DNA of 64,000 nt from Prorocentrum cordatum (GCA_963575745.1 CAUYUJ010019274.1:67501-131500), one strand, 5' to 3'. Counted from the first letter of the stretch, positions 1 to 10,410 are shown. The notes: generated by a model from the sequence alone, not told the origin. Made by a program: numbers and translations.

Positions 1-430
1 CCCACCTCTGCCCCGTGCGGGGGGATGGGGAGGAGGCAGCAGTCGGGTGTTGCTAGGAGTGGTCCTGGCTCACGGGGTCCCCGGCTTCTCGCGCCAGTTT
101 GAAGTCCCTGGAGGCCATTGGGCCTCGAGAGAAGTGCTCTGGATGCCACGGGAACCTCCTTGCAGATCCTGGGAGCGCCGTGAGCCAGGTTTTCTGGCAA
201 CACTAGACGCTCCCCAGATGGGGTCGGAGTTGATGGGGTCGGAAGATCGCGCCGCATCGGCGATGCATCACCGATGCATCGGCGATGCATCAGCGACGTC
301 GGCGATGCGTCGACGACGTCGGCGTGGCTACAATCGGGCTCCACACTGAGCCGCGTCGCCGATGCACCGGCGATGCGGCGCGATCCCCCGACCCCGTCTA
401 CTCCAACCCCGTTTGGAAGGCCTCGCAGCG
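1..430. other. RPSA intron 6 (part), no gene; short GATGCATCGGC-type repeats
   Basis: No coding match on either strand. Between about 255 and 370 the sequence cycles through GATGCATCGGC-like units of 11-12 bp that also drift to GCGACGTCGGC. The rest shows no structure I can name. Confidence 0.5.
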
Positions 431-627
431 CCCTCCTCCTCTTCCTCCTCCTCCTCCTCCTCCTCCTCCTCCCCCTCCTCCTCCTCATCCTCCTCCTCCT
501 CCTCTCCTCCTCCTCCTCCTCCCTCCTCCTCCTCGTCCTCCTCCTCCTCCTCCTCCTCCTCCTCCTCCTCCTCGTCCTCCTCCTCCTCCTCCTCCTCCTC
601 CTCACCTCCTCCTCCTCCTCCTCCTCC
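431..627. repeat. (CCT)n microsatellite
   Basis: Nearly pure CCT with a few CAT, GTC and CCC interruptions. It creates false Leu, Ser and Pro ORFs on the plus strand and Glu/Gly ORFs on the minus strand. In the RPSA transcript it reads (GGA)n and starts 44 bp downstream of the exon 6 donor. Confidence 0.95.
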
Positions 628-671
628 CGACACGGGGCCGCCCACGCCGCGGGGACCCTGGGGGAGCGCAC

Positions 672-713
672 CGGGATGCTGGCGTACGCGGCCTCCTTGA
701 CGGCCTGCGAGTC
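672..713 (-). CDS. RPSA: RPSA exon 6 (residues 124-137)
   Basis: Fourteen codons reading DSQAVKEAAYASIPV, where the last Val codon overlaps the donor. This matches the uS2 segment after VTDPR (human: DHQPLTEASYVNLPT). The acceptor is GGGCAG followed by GAC at 713; the exon ends ATCCCG before GTGCGC, a GT donor. At 42 nt it is the smallest exon. It follows exon 5 in phase. The next exon should encode the Cys-Asp-Thr-Asp-Ser-Pro segment; I see nothing like it between 671 and 1, so it must lie beyond the left edge. A (CCT)n tract starts 44 bp past the donor. Confidence 0.8.
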
Positions 714-824
714 CTGCCCGGCCCCGCCCCGCAGGCAGGCCCGCGCTGGCGCGGGGCTCTCGGGCCGCCCGCCGGGCGCGCAGCGCCTCGGGCGGCGCGC
801 GCCCCTGCAGCGGGCGCTGCTTCG

Positions 825-950
825 GCGGATGGCGACGGCGATGGCGATGACGACGACGAGGCGACGACGATGACGACGGCGACGACGACTGCGATGATGA
901 CGATGACGGTGACGATGGCGACGACGACGACGATAGTAGTCGGGCGGTAC
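825..950. repeat. (GAC/GAT)n microsatellite
   Basis: GACGAT and GATGGC type trinucleotides, read as runs of Asp or Thr in false ORFs. It lies in RPSA intron 5, about 110 bp upstream of exon 6. Confidence 0.85.
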
Positions 951-978
951 TCAGAATAACAAATGACGGGGCGGCCGC

Positions 979-1401
979 TCACGGCAGCCTGCACGCGCCA
1001 AGCCACGGCCCCGCATCAACGCCCTGCGCGGCCGCCAAAAGAAACTCGCCGAGACACGCCGCGATGGCGGCGGAGACCCTCGCGAACAGCTGCCGCGCGA
1101 AATCCATTCCGAAACGGCCGGCGGGCTCGCCAGGGAGGGCCGCAATGCGCCGGGTTGCGGCGGCGATGTCTTCGACGAAACGCTGCGCAGCAGGCACGAA
1201 CATGCCCGAGGCTTCCACCGCGAACGGGGCGACAGCCTCGCAATGCCGGGTCCTTCCTGCGTTTTCCGCGACGCGAACCTCGTGGCCCATGGCGCGCGAT
1301 GCTCGGCCCGACTCGACGGGCGAGCGCGCGGCCACGTTTACCCGCGCCGGCGCGGACAAACTCGACCAGCTAACCGTTGACGACGACGTCGGGCCGCGCA
1401 T
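979..1401 (-). pseudogene. LINE ORF2 C-terminal fragment
   Basis: The minus-strand frame contains VAPFAVEASG followed by FVPAAQRFVEDIA and a long Ala-rich helical tail (ARQLFARVSAAIAA). This resembles the post-RT region of many LINE proteins, where a Pro-hydrophobic-x-Glu-x-x-Gly motif precedes a helix that includes an R-F-[VL]-x-[DE]-[IL] pattern and a Ser/Ala-rich segment. No RT motif is present, so the piece is 5'-truncated. It sits in RPSA intron 5 in sense orientation. Assignment rests on pattern memory of the family, so it is moderate. Confidence 0.5.
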
Positions 1402-1429
1402 GAGTTCGGGGATCTTCTGACCAGGGTCA

Positions 1430-1635
1430 ATCCAGACCCGGGTCAGCAGGAAACCGAAAACTGCAATGCAGGAACAAAAAACTGCAACGCAGGCCTTCGC
1501 AGACCCGGGTCAGCCAATAGGCGCGGCCGCCTCGCGGCCACGAGCGGCTCCCTAACCCGGGTCAGCCAGAGGGGGTCTTCGCAGGATCCTGCAGGATCCG
1601 GTGCCCTGGCTGACCCCCGTTTGCATTGACCCCCG
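1430..1635. repeat. Cluster of GACCCGGGTCAGCC repeats
   Basis: The palindrome-centred motif ACCCGGGTCAGC occurs at about 1435, 1505 and 1555, and diverged TGACCCCCGT copies follow at about 1610 and 1628. Spacing is irregular (about 50-70 bp). Confidence 0.6.
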
Positions 1636-1903
1636 TCTCAAGGCTCCCGATCAGTGATCTCACCGCCGGCTTCCCGGCACAGCGGCCCGATGCGGTGCGG
1701 CCCCACCAGGCAATGGAGCGCGCGAAGGCCCGCGACATCCACGGACCTGCCGCCCGCGCCTTGTCGCTCGTCGCCGACCCCCGCCGGCGCTGCCACTGCT
1801 GGAAGAGGCACGTGGCGGGGGCATCCAGCAACTCCTGCAGGAGGCGGCACCCGAACAAGACCACGAAGGAGGCGCCGTGGAGGGCCAGCTCGCCCTGCCG
1901 CAT
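1562..1903 (-). other. Unidentified minus-strand ORF in RPSA intron 5
   Basis: An open frame of 113 codons starting MRQGELALHGASFVVLFGC is followed by a Gln/Arg/Ala-rich part. The stretch 1664-1903 has ordinary protein-like composition, unlike its repetitive surroundings, and a GTGAG donor-like site lies at 1663-1659. I do not recognise the product and it is not a missing RPSA piece, since exons 5 and 6 join directly. It may be a decayed retroelement fragment. Confidence 0.25.
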
Positions 1904-1917
1904 GAATAGTGGCAGCG

Positions 1918-2235
1918 GTGATGGCGGCGGTGAAAGGAAGATGGCAGAGATGGATGAGGAAGCACAAAGAGGGAGAGAGGAAGAGGAGAGGAAACGAGAA
2001 GGAATGCAGAGGAGAGGTCACGAGCGGCTTTACGGATCGAGGACCGAACAAATTCAGAATGAAGACCTAGCACTCAGGAAGGTTTGGAAAAAACGGTCTC
2101 CTCTGACCCCCCAAGCACGATTGTTCCCAACCCTCTGATTTTGGGCACTCGTTTCGAATAGAGCGCTGCGCGCGGGTCTCCTCTTCCTCCCGCATCCCTC
2201 CTCCACTCCTCTTCTCTCCTGCCTCTCACCTCGCT
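1918..2235. other. Purine-rich then pyrimidine-rich spacer
   Basis: GA-rich sequence at about 1935-2020 and CT-rich sequence at 2165-2235, separated by ordinary DNA. No gene seen. Confidence 0.5.
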
Positions 2236-2259
2236 CCCTCCTGCGTGCCAGTTTGCTTC

Positions 2260-3475
2260 CTACTTGGCCATCCCTGGAAAGGTGCGATCTGCCAAAACAT
2301 GTCGCCACTTTCGAAGGCTGCTGGGGGCTCCAGCGGAATGACGTCTTACCCGGACTCAGATGAGACCTCGCCACCCCTGTGGGGCTGCGATCTGCGAAAC
2401 TGTCGCCACTTTCAGGAGCTGCTGGGGGGTCCAGCGGAATGAAGATTTACGCAGACCACCTGGAGACCTCGCCATCCCTCGGGGGCTGCGATGTTCGAAA
2501 CTGTCGCCACGTTCGAAGGCTGCTGGGGGTTGCAGCGGGGTGACTTCTCACGCGGTCAACCAGGAGACCTCGCCATCCCTGGGGGGCTGCGATTTGCGGA
2601 ATTGTCGTCGCTTTCGAGGGCCGCTGGAGGGTGCACCACAATGACGTTTTACGTGGACCACCAAGGGACCTCGTCGCCACCTTCGGGGGTTGTTGGGGGG
2701 TGCAACAGACTGACGTTTTACGCGGACCACCAGGAAACCTCGTCATCCCTGGGGGGCTGCGATCTGCGAAAATGTCGCCGCTTTTGAGGGCTGCTGGTGG
2801 GTGCAGCGGAGTGACGTCTCACGCGGCCAACCAGGAGACTCCACCATCCCTGGGGGGGGCTGCGATCTGCGAAAGCGTCGCCGCTTTTGATGGGTCGCTG
2901 GTGAGTGCAGCGGAGTGACGTCGCACGCGGCCAACCAGGAAACTCCACCATCCCTGGGGGGCTGCGATCTGCGACGCTGTCGCCACTTTCGAAAGCTGCT
3001 GGGGGGTGCAGCGGAATGAATGACGTTTTACGCGGACCACCAGGAGACCTCGCCATCCCTCGGGGGCCTGCCATCTGCGAAACTGTCGCCAATTTCAACT
3101 GTTGCTGGGGGGTGCAGCGGGGGGACGTTTTACGCGGACCACCAGGAGACCTCGCCATCCCTCGGGGGCTGCGTTCTGCGAAACTGTCGCGTGTTGCTGG
3201 TGAGCCTTACAGAATGACGTTCTGCGCGGACCACCACGAGACCTCGCCATCCTTGGGGGGGGGGGGGGGGGGGGGCGATTTGCGAACCGGTCGCCACTTT
3301 CGATGGCTGTCAGGGGGTGCAGCGCAGCGACGTCGTAGACGGACCACCGGGAGACCCCGGCATCCCTGGGGGGGATGCGATCTGCGAAGTGTTCGCCACT
3401 TTCGAGGCTGTTGGGGGGTGCAGCGGAGCGACGTCTTTCGCGGACCACCAGGAGACCTCGCCATCCCTGGAATCC
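2260..3475. repeat. Tandem array, about 103-bp unit, about 12 copies
   Basis: Each unit carries, in order, ACCTCGCCATCCCT, a G-run, GCTGCGATCTGCGAAA, CTGTCGCCACTTTCGA, GGCTGCTGGGGG, TGCAGCGGAATGACG and TTTTACGCGGACCACC. The TGACGT marker recurs at about 2339, 2641, 2711, 2811, 2917, 3020, 3123, 3215, 3330 and 3430, so most copies are 100-104 bp and some are shortened. Few stops occur in any frame, producing six overlapping false ORFs. It lies in RPSA intron 5. Confidence 0.9.
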
Positions 3476-3479
3476 AACG

Positions 3480-4320
3480 GAAATGCGCATTTTTCTGTTA
3501 CGGGGGGGTTGTGTCGAGTTCCGGAGTCGTCAGGAAGGAAGCAGAGAAGCTGGCAGGCGAGCTAGGCATCGCTCGCTGATTGCACTAACTAAAAGCAGGT
3601 GTAATCATGTTTTTGAGCGCCGCGGCGACATGGCGAAGGCAGCGCTGCATCTTTAGCGCACAACTGATAAAAGCAACACTCTTCGGCTTCCTGCCATCAC
3701 TTTCGTCGTCGTCCTCTGTCCCCTGCCACCTTCCCTCTGCTGCTGTCGCGCTGACGGTTCGCCCCCCCGCGCGTTATCCTCCTGCCCGCCATTCCCGCCT
3801 CCATGTCCTCCTCAAGCCTGGGCCCTCCCTCCTCGTCCTTCTGTTGTTGTCCTGTGAATCGTGCAACGCCAGCGCATACCATGTGGCTTGCACAACATAG
3901 AACGGCGCCTGCACTGTCATTGTCCTGGCATGTTTGGGCCAACTCCTCTTGCAACTTGATGCAAATGGGTTGAGCACGTCACAGAGAAATTATTTGTTCT
4001 ATGACCCGGGAGCGTCTCCAGGCTTAGTACGGGTTTCTGGCCCACCACTTTGGCTACGACGAAGAAGACCGGCTGGCTCTGGCTCACGCTTGACGTCCTT
4101 ATGTCTCCCTCTTACCAGGTTCGGGGGGAGGTGCCGAGACGCGCACCAGGGCTGAGAAAGGCCGTCGTTCACTGCCTACGGGGCCTGGCCCTCCGTACTA
4201 TACCTGCATGCGGGCATCTGGTCTAATCTGGTGTTGACACGACGACAAGTGAAATCTGGTCATACCGACTGAAATTTCCGCCTGTGAATTTGCTGCAGGC
4301 TGCGTACGGGTCTATGACCC
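3480..4320. other. No gene recognised
   Basis: Mixed-composition DNA with short pyrimidine-rich stretches at 3690-3850. Short ORFs on both strands match nothing I know and show no domain motif. Confidence 0.5.
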
Positions 4321-4324
4321 ATCC

Positions 4325-4640
4325 ACGTTCCGACGACGACGACGACAACGACGACGACGACGACGGCCCAAGATAGCCCAAGAAGACCCCGACACGGGCC
4401 CAGAAGATCCCCAAGAGGGCCCAAAGAGAGGCCCAAAGACGCGCAACAGCGGCACCGCTGAAAGTCAACCCGTCTAAAATGATCCCCCAGGAACCCCAAG
4501 AGGCCCCCAAGACGCCCCTAGGAGGGGCCCAAAAGACCCCAACACTGAGACGCACCCGAGTGGGCCACCAAGGACCCCTGGATCAAACCAAGAAGAAGCC
4601 ACCCGCAGCCCCAGAATGTCCCCCTGGGGAGAGCGCGGTT
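4325..4640. repeat. (GAC)n, then degenerate CCCAAGA(G/C)GGCCC repeat block
   Basis: A CGACGACGA run at 4330-4365 leads into about 250 bp of degenerate 12-bp units such as CCCAAGAGGGCCCAAAGA. The minus-strand reading gives false proteins rich in Leu-Gly-x-Ser-Trp. The same short-repeat family appears at 24830-25490, 49200-49430 and 57010-57560. Confidence 0.75.
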
Positions 4641-4707
4641 GCGGGATGGGCCGAAGGCCAAAAATGGGCGATGGGAAAATGGCAACTCCCTGGCCCTCTG
4701 CCCCATC

Positions 4708-4811
4708 CGTGCGCGGGTCGGTGACCATCAGCAGTCGAGGCTCCAGGTATTTGAGGGTGATCTGGTTCGTGAGCGTCCCCGGCATCCAGCGGCCAGCCAG
4801 CGGGTTGGCGC
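4708..4811 (-). CDS. RPSA: RPSA exon 5 (residues 89-123)
   Basis: Encodes [13 protein letters not shown], then [15 protein letters not shown], then VTDPRT. This is the core uS2 motif, matching the human GATPIAGRFTPGTFTNQI stretch and its EPRLLVVTDPR. The acceptor is ATCCAAG followed by GC at 4811. The exon is taken to end at ACG before GATGGG, a GA donor, because exon 6 begins GAC and supplies the Asp that the family has after Pro-Arg-Thr/Ala. The 104 nt complete Gly 89 and give 34 codons. A (CCT)n tract lies 25 bp upstream of the acceptor (4837-4990), the only exon of the six where the tract is on the acceptor side. Confidence 0.88.
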
Positions 4812-4836
4812 CTTGGATGTGGAGGAATAGAAGAGC

Positions 4837-4990
4837 CCTCCTCCTCCTCCTCCTCCTCCTCCTCCCCCCTCCGCCTCCTCCCCTCCTCCTCATCCCCTCC
4901 TCCCCCTCCTCCCCCTCCCCCCCTCCTCCCCCTCCTCCCCCTCCTCCCCCTCCACCTCCTTCCTCCTCCTCCTCCTTCCTCCTCCTCCTC
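4837..4990. repeat. (CCT)n microsatellite
   Basis: CCT units drifting to CCCCTCCT. It ends 25 bp from RPSA exon 5, on the acceptor side of that exon. Confidence 0.95.
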
Positions 4991-4997
4991 ATCCGAT

Positions 4998-5640
4998 GCA
5001 AGGCGCGGCTGTCAAAATGGGGCTCTCGCCCTCGCGCCGCACAGAATCGCCCTGCGAGGTTGCAGCAGCCACAGCGATAGAGGAGGGCTCCTTTTCAAAG
5101 TGGGACTCTCGCTTGAGACCTCCTTCAAAGAGCTATCGCTAGCAGCTGCAGTGGGGCGCTCGCTTGAGACCTCCTTCAGGAAGCTCTAGCTTTTCGAAGT
5201 GGGGCTCTCGCTTGCAGCTATAGTGAGCATCGTTCAACTGATCCCCATCCCCACCAGCGTGGGCTGGGCCCCACTGGCCGATTTACCCCCCCCCCGATGG
5301 GGAAATGGGCTGCTCTCTTCGGGCTTCGAAGGGCACATCCCAAACTGAGGTGGCGAAACGGTAAGGCTCGAGATGTGGACGGGGATGGGGATAGGGATCG
5401 ATCGAACGATCCTGATGATGGAAAGCTGCTGCTTTTCAAAACGGGTCTGTTGCTTGAGACTTCCTCGAAGTGTCTCACCAGGAGTGTAGAGCGTTGCAAC
5501 AGTTAGACGGATGGGGGTTTCAAATGGGGATCTCGTTGAGAAACTCGTCGAAGTGTATAACGACGCATGTGCGTGTTCCTGCTTACGCGTTCGCGGGATG
5601 CCACGAAATTCTTGTTCAAAACGGTGCACTCGCCTGAACG
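4998..5640 (+). repeat. Diverged members of the 84-bp dispersed repeat
   Basis: The motif CAAAATGGGGCTCTCGCC followed by a GCGCCGCACA-like piece at 5012-5050 matches the 84-bp unit best seen at 25790-26040. Weaker copies with TTTTCAAAGTGGGACTCTCG then TTGAGACCTCCTTC recur at about 5090, 5150, 5200, 5440 and 5520. Confidence 0.6.
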
Positions 5641-6375
5641 GCAGGCCAATCGGGCGCTGGTCTTTCAAAGGAGGAGTTAGAAAGAATGCGTGCAGGGATG
5701 TATGAGGAGAGGGCTTTAGACTGGAGGGTGTACTGCAGCATCGCTGACGCATCGTGCGTGTACTCTGGTCCTCGTTATCTTCCTCTTCATAATCCTCGTC
5801 GTCGTCCTCCTCCTCCTCCTCTTCAGCCTCCTCCGCCTCTTCACTACTCGGCGGTTCTCGGCGTTATTTTCGACAATTTCCAATGACCTCCAAAGAGTTC
5901 CGAATGCGTCCAGGTATCATCAGATCGTCCACTGCAGACGCGGGCGTCCCCTGGCACGGACACTGCCCCAATCGCGCGGAAATGTGTCGGCAACCACTCC
6001 CGTCCCTAATATCATGCTCCTTGGACAAGTGTCTGGGATGGCTGTAGCAAGTTTACCCTGAAACCTAAGTTGGCGCTGGAGTAGGAATATGGATGCTGGC
6101 TTGGCGCCCCCTGTTGCTCTCATTGTAGTACAGCTAAACCGCGAATAGCACGCAGGCAAGATACTGGTGATGCATCAGAGGCACTTATCTTGAGAACTGT
6201 CGAGTCATATTCGGCTTGTGTCCAAGGGCACCTAACTTTCCAGACCATACAACTAGTAGTTTTGAAACTGCGCACGCGTGTGAAACCTTGGTGTTATAAT
6301 GAGTGCTGATGTTAACATGATCTCAGAGGCAGGCAGAAAGGCAGGCAGAGCCCCACGCTGCAAGCACCTACGTGA
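5640..6375. other. No gene recognised
   Basis: Lower-GC DNA than its neighbours with a short CCTCCT patch at 5805-5840. ORFs are short and match nothing I know. Confidence 0.5.
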
Positions 6376-6379
6376 GTGC

Positions 6380-6910
6380 AGCGGGTGGGCACCGGGGCGC
6401 TGGTAAAAGATGGACTGGCTGCTCAGAAGCTGGAAACGGGTCGAAGCTGGAGAGGCGGAGAGACGGGAGAGGGCGCCGGAGTCGGAGAAATGGGATCTGG
6501 AATCGGTGCGGTGGGGCTCAAAATCGGAACTCGACAAAACTGTGCGCTGGAATCGGGGAATGGTAGCCAAGGTCGCCACCGGGGTCGGAGAGGCGGGAGC
6601 CGGAGTCGGAGAGGTAGGAGCCAGAGCCGGAAAAATGGAAGCGAGCGTGGGGAGCCAGAGTCAGAAAGGTTTGAACCTGAGTCAGAAAAAAGAAAACGAA
6701 CGCGGGGCCAGAGTTGGAAAGGGAGGAACCAGAGTCGGAGAGATGAAAACGAGCGTGGGGAGCCGGAGTCGGAGAGGCAGGAGCCGAAGTCGGAGAGAGA
6801 AGAACTGGCGCCAAAAACGAGGAATCAAAAGTCGCGTCGGCGAGCTGATGTGGATTCTGCGGGTGCCCCAAAAAAGAAATACTGGAGTCGGGAGTCGGAG
6901 CCATGATCGA
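6380..6910 (+). repeat. Degenerate GGAGTCGGAGA repeat block
   Basis: About 500 bp built from GAGTCGGAGA, GAGCCGGAGTCG and AGAGGCGGGA-like units of 9-12 bp. In frame it reads as Arg/Ser/Glu-rich sequence that mimics an SR-type protein, but the nucleotide repeat explains this fully. Confidence 0.7.
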
Positions 6911-7139
6911 CAGGGCGGCAGAAACAATGGGGCTGGAGCCGGGGAAAGGACTGGAATGGAGCCGGAAGCGAAAGGATCGAATCCGGGGTCGGTGGTCAGA
7001 GTTAGTTCACGTATCCTCTCTCGAGTAAATCCCACATCGCCGCGGCGGCCATGCCGAGAATTTGTGAGGTGGACATGATGAAGAGGACGGCCATGTGTTG
7101 AAGACTGAGAGGGCGCGCCACTGGATGTCCCCAGGGGCG

Positions 7140-7340
7140 GGGGGGAAGGGGAACTCCTCCCCCCCCTTTCCCCGGTCCGTCGTCGGGGACCCCCCCCCCT
7201 TTCCCCAGTCCGTCGTCGGGGAAACCCCCCCCCTTTCCCAGTCCATCGTCGGGGAGCCCCCCCCCGCTTTCAAACGGAGAGGTGGGGGGGAACGAAACCC
7301 CCATCCCGCCCTTGGGCTCGAAATTCGAACCCACCCACCC
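7140..7340. repeat. C-run tandem repeat, about 37-bp unit
   Basis: Three near-identical copies of a C-run, then TTTCCCCAGTCCGTCGTCGGGGA, at 7160-7260, and a diverged fourth. The C-runs alternate with short G-runs, giving local self-complementarity. Confidence 0.8.
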
Positions 7341-7369
7341 ACCCCTCCCCCCCTTTCGCCAGGCCTCCC

Positions 7370-7402
7370 CCTAACCCCAACCCCTAAACCCAACCCCTAA
7401 GC
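7370..7402 (+). repeat. Telomere-like CCCTAA/CCCTAAA cluster
   Basis: CCCCTAACCCCAACCCCTAA, then ACCCAACCCCTAAG. These are close to CCCTAAA, the complement of the TTTAGGG repeat used by many plants and algae. At about 30 bp it is far too short to be a telomere; it abuts the start of the heptamer array. Confidence 0.5.
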
Positions 7403-7429
7403 TTGGCCCCAAACAGTACCGGATACTCA

Positions 7430-8635
7430 CAACCCATTACCCACTACCCACTACTACCTACTCACTGCTTCCTACTCACCACTCCCTACTCACTACTCAC
7501 GACTCACTACTCTATACTCACCTGCTCACTACTCACTACGCCCTACTCACTGCCCACTACTCACTACTCACTACTCACTAAACACTACTCACGACTCCCT
7601 ACTCATTACATGCCACTCAATACTCTCTACCGGGTAATCACTCCTCACTACGCTGTACTCGATACTCCCTACACAGTCCTCACTACTCACTACGCACTAC
7701 TCGCTAGCCCCTACTCGGTTCGGTACTCAGTAGTCACTATTATTCACAACCCACTACTCACTACTCACTACCCCTACTCCCTACTCACTACGCACGACTC
7801 ACTAGGACTACCCACTACTCACTACTCACTACTCACTATTCGCTACCCCCTATTCGCTACTCGCTACTCAATACTCTACTACTACTCACGACTCACTACT
7901 CGATAGTCACTACTCACGAACTCACTACTCTTCACTCACTAGTCACTACTCACTACTCAAAAATCACCACTCACGACTCACGACTCACCACCCACTACTC
8001 ACTAACCACTGCTTACAACATACTAATCACGACTCACTACCCAGTACCCGCTGCCCACATCTCACATATCATCACACACTGCTCACAACTCCCTACTCAT
8101 TACTCACTACTCACTTTTCTCTTCCCACTACCCACGACCAACTATTCACTACTCACCAATCACCACTCACTACTCACTACTCACTACTCACTGTTCACTA
8201 CTCACTACTCAGTACCCCCTACTCACTACTCTCTACTCACTACTCACTACTCCCTACTCACTACTTCCTCACTGCTCACTACTCACTACTCACTACGCAC
8301 TACGCACTACCCACTACCCACTACTCACTACTCACCACCGACAACTCACTACCCACTACTTTGTGCTCACTACTCCCTGCTCCCTACCCCCTACCCACTA
8401 CTCACTACTCACTACTCACTACTCACTACTCGCTACTCACTACTCACTGCTCACTGCTCAGTACTCACTACTCCCTACTCCCTCCTCAGCACTCACTACT
8501 CACTGATCATTACTCACTACTCACTACTCACTATTTAATTCACACTACTCACTGCTTGCTACTCTACTCATTACTCACTACTCTATTCACTACTCATTAC
8601 TCACTAATCCCTACTCCAAACTCCCTACCCACCTT
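7430..8635. repeat. (CTCACTA)n heptanucleotide satellite, about 1.2 kb
   Basis: The 7-bp unit CTCACTA (complement TAGTGAG) repeats with frequent point changes and small gaps. The cleanest runs are near 7550-7585, 8165-8215 and 8395-8445. One plus frame reads as endless Thr-His-Tyr-Ser-Leu-Leu and yields false ORFs. It lies in RPSA intron 4. Confidence 0.93.
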
Positions 8636-8639
8636 CTCT

Positions 8640-8935
8640 GGCGCAGAAAAGGGCAGCGGGAGAGGGCCCATCCCTGGCGTTCTGTCCGGCGCAAACGCAG
8701 GAGGGGGGGGAGGAGGGTTCGACCCCCCCCCCCCACCCTTTCCAGCGCCTAGGGGGGGGGGCAGGGGGGGTCCAGAACCCCCCCCCCCCTTCAGGGCGGG
8801 GTTCGGACCCCCCCCCTTTAAGGAGGGGAGGGGGGGGATCGAAAATCTCACCCCGCTTTGAATGGGGGGAGGGGGGGGGGGTTCTGCGAGCACCCCCCCC
8901 CTTTCCAGCACAGGGTCCTCCAAGCGCACTTTCGA
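8640..8935. repeat. Alternating poly-C and poly-G runs with inverted symmetry
   Basis: Runs of 7-14 C and 7-12 G alternate every 20-40 bp (for example GGGTTCGA, then a C-run; later GGGGATCGA). The runs are mutually complementary and could fold into stacked hairpins or G-rich structures. A similar block occurs at 21735-22035. Confidence 0.7.
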
Positions 8936-8944
8936 AGACTGATA

Positions 8945-10260
8945 GGTTTGCTGCCGTTGTTTCACCGTCAAACTTTGCACAAGTATTGACGTACATCGTG
9001 TAGGCATCTCTGCTTGGGTCGTCTGCTCCAGCGGCTTGCGCTGCACCGGAGCTCCCATTCGGAGACCCACCGGAAAGCAAGTTTGGCTCGTTCGCCAGCT
9101 TCCATTGTCGCCACGCGCCGCAAGCACGTCTGTTTTCATCGTCGTACCAAGGTCTTCCAGTCGTCAATACTGGGTCGCTTTATGCATTCCTTCACTGTGC
9201 GCGTGGATCGTCATCATCCAATCAACCCAAGGTTATTCCACTGCCTATGGTAAATCAAATGGCGTCGCTGGTGCCGGGCTGCCTTCCGCATCTTCGTCGC
9301 TGGTGGTGTGTGCGGTGTCATGGTCTTGCGTGTCAGCGTTATTGCTGCGAGCGGGTGCCACATTGGCGTCGTGTAGGCATTATTTCGTCGACATTGCTGA
9401 GTTGGCGTGCGGCGTGACACGAGCATAATCATCCGGAGCGTTTGCCGCTGAGTCTTCTGTAACCGTTGTTCCAAATGTTTTGTGGTGTCGCGTGGCTATA
9501 AACGAACCGTAACGTTTTGCCCAAGTGCTTGGCGCTTTTATCAAGCGGCAAGATTTCAATACGCATACCATCTACGTCCACATGCGTCCGTTGTCGTCCA
9601 GATCTGTCCGGTGTGCAGAATATTCGTCTTGTGGGGGTGTAGGGAGAAAGTCCAGCCTTGGCCGCTTCCACGCCCAGGTCGCCCAACATTGATTTGACTT
9701 GGTCGAGAGTTCTGCTAATGAGAATAATGTCATCGGCGAAGCAGAGATTCGTGAGGCGGTCGTCTGTGTTTCTCCAAGCAGGCGTCAATCTTCTTCGCAG
9801 CCCAAGTGTGCTTGACCCGCCGCAAGATGTGCTTGGACACGCTGTGAAACAATACAGAACTCAAGGGGTCACACTCTTTGGCGCCTCGTCAGATTGCAAA
9901 GGTCTGGCCGGTGCGGTCAGTCCTGACCGAGACAGTTCGGTGGCAATTGAGTTTCGACAACAATTTGGTGCCTTGGTCTGTGCGGGATTCCCAACTGCTG
10001 CTGCGCTACGCTGTCGAATGCCGTCTTGAAGTCCAGCGTTGCTCGCACAATGGGGTCCTCCATTCAACGGTTGGTGGGCCCTCGGCCGTGCCTGAAGCCT
10101 GCTTGGTCCGAGTTTAGGTGTCCGTCAATCAGAAATTGGAGGCGGTTGAGAAGTCGTCTTTTAGAGAGCAAATTGTAAAGGATGGGGATGGTAGCGAATG
10201 GTCGGTAGTTTTGAGATTGTCGTGGGTCTCCGCCCTTGTGTAAGACCTTCATGAAGCCAT
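8945..10260 (-). pseudogene. Decayed LINE reverse transcriptase (LINE-1 of this window)
   Basis: On the minus strand, from right to left, there is KGGDPRQSQNYRPFA and then DQAGFRHGRG (10250-10078; standard LINE RT blocks 1-2a), a fragment with the motif-A-like DFKTAFDSV about 10030-10000 (needing a frame change), LCFADDIILI (catalytic Asp-Asp box, 9726-9745), and QRLQKTQRQTLRMIM plus an Arg-rich tail (9470-9400). Further on come KTDVLAARGDNGSWR and WRQWKLANE-like pieces (9140-9060), typical of the C-terminal end in which a Trp-rich segment follows. Parts lie in different frames, so several indels separate them. It is a dead copy inside RPSA intron 4, sense to that gene. Confidence 0.85.
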
Positions 10261-10410
10261 GATCCCAAAGGGCACAGATATGTTCGAATGCCCCTCTTGC
10301 TTCTCCATCATCCCCTCCTCGGCCTCATGCCCTCTAACATCCTGTAGACTGCCCCTGCAATAACTCCAAATGCCTACTCCCACTCCTCTTCATTGTCCCA
10401 GTCCCTTCGC

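Noticed and set aside
285-959. ORFs rich in Leu, Ser, Pro or Glu over (CCT)n tracts (also at 4.5-5.1, 10.4, 12.0-12.6, 19.5, 20.6-21.5, 26.2-26.6, 36.5-37.1, 44.0-44.8 and 47.2-48.0 kb)
   Set aside because: Trinucleotide repeats have no stops in several frames on both strands. Translations are pure repeat and change with frame; none has a domain.
1664-1903. Additional RPSA exon in intron 5
   Set aside because: Protein-like and followed by GTGAG, but exons 5 and 6 join directly and the translation does not resemble uS2.
2260-3475. CRISPR array
   Set aside because: Units are contiguous and about 103 bp without unique spacers, and the context is eukaryotic. The same holds for the arrays at 13.6, 17.6 and 54.4 kb.
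6376-7078. Arg/Ser/Glu-rich ORFs resembling an SR splicing factor
   Set aside because: The DNA is a degenerate GAGTCGGAGA repeat; both plus frames and a minus frame are open, there is no RNA-binding domain, and unit drift does not keep the reading frame.
7370-7402. A real telomere or chromosome end
   Set aside because: Only about 30 bp of imperfect repeat, with the RPSA gene continuing on both sides.
7403-8861. Thr-His-Tyr-Ser-Leu-Leu repeat ORFs
   Set aside because: Artefact of the CTCACTA heptamer, whose 7-bp period passes through all frames.
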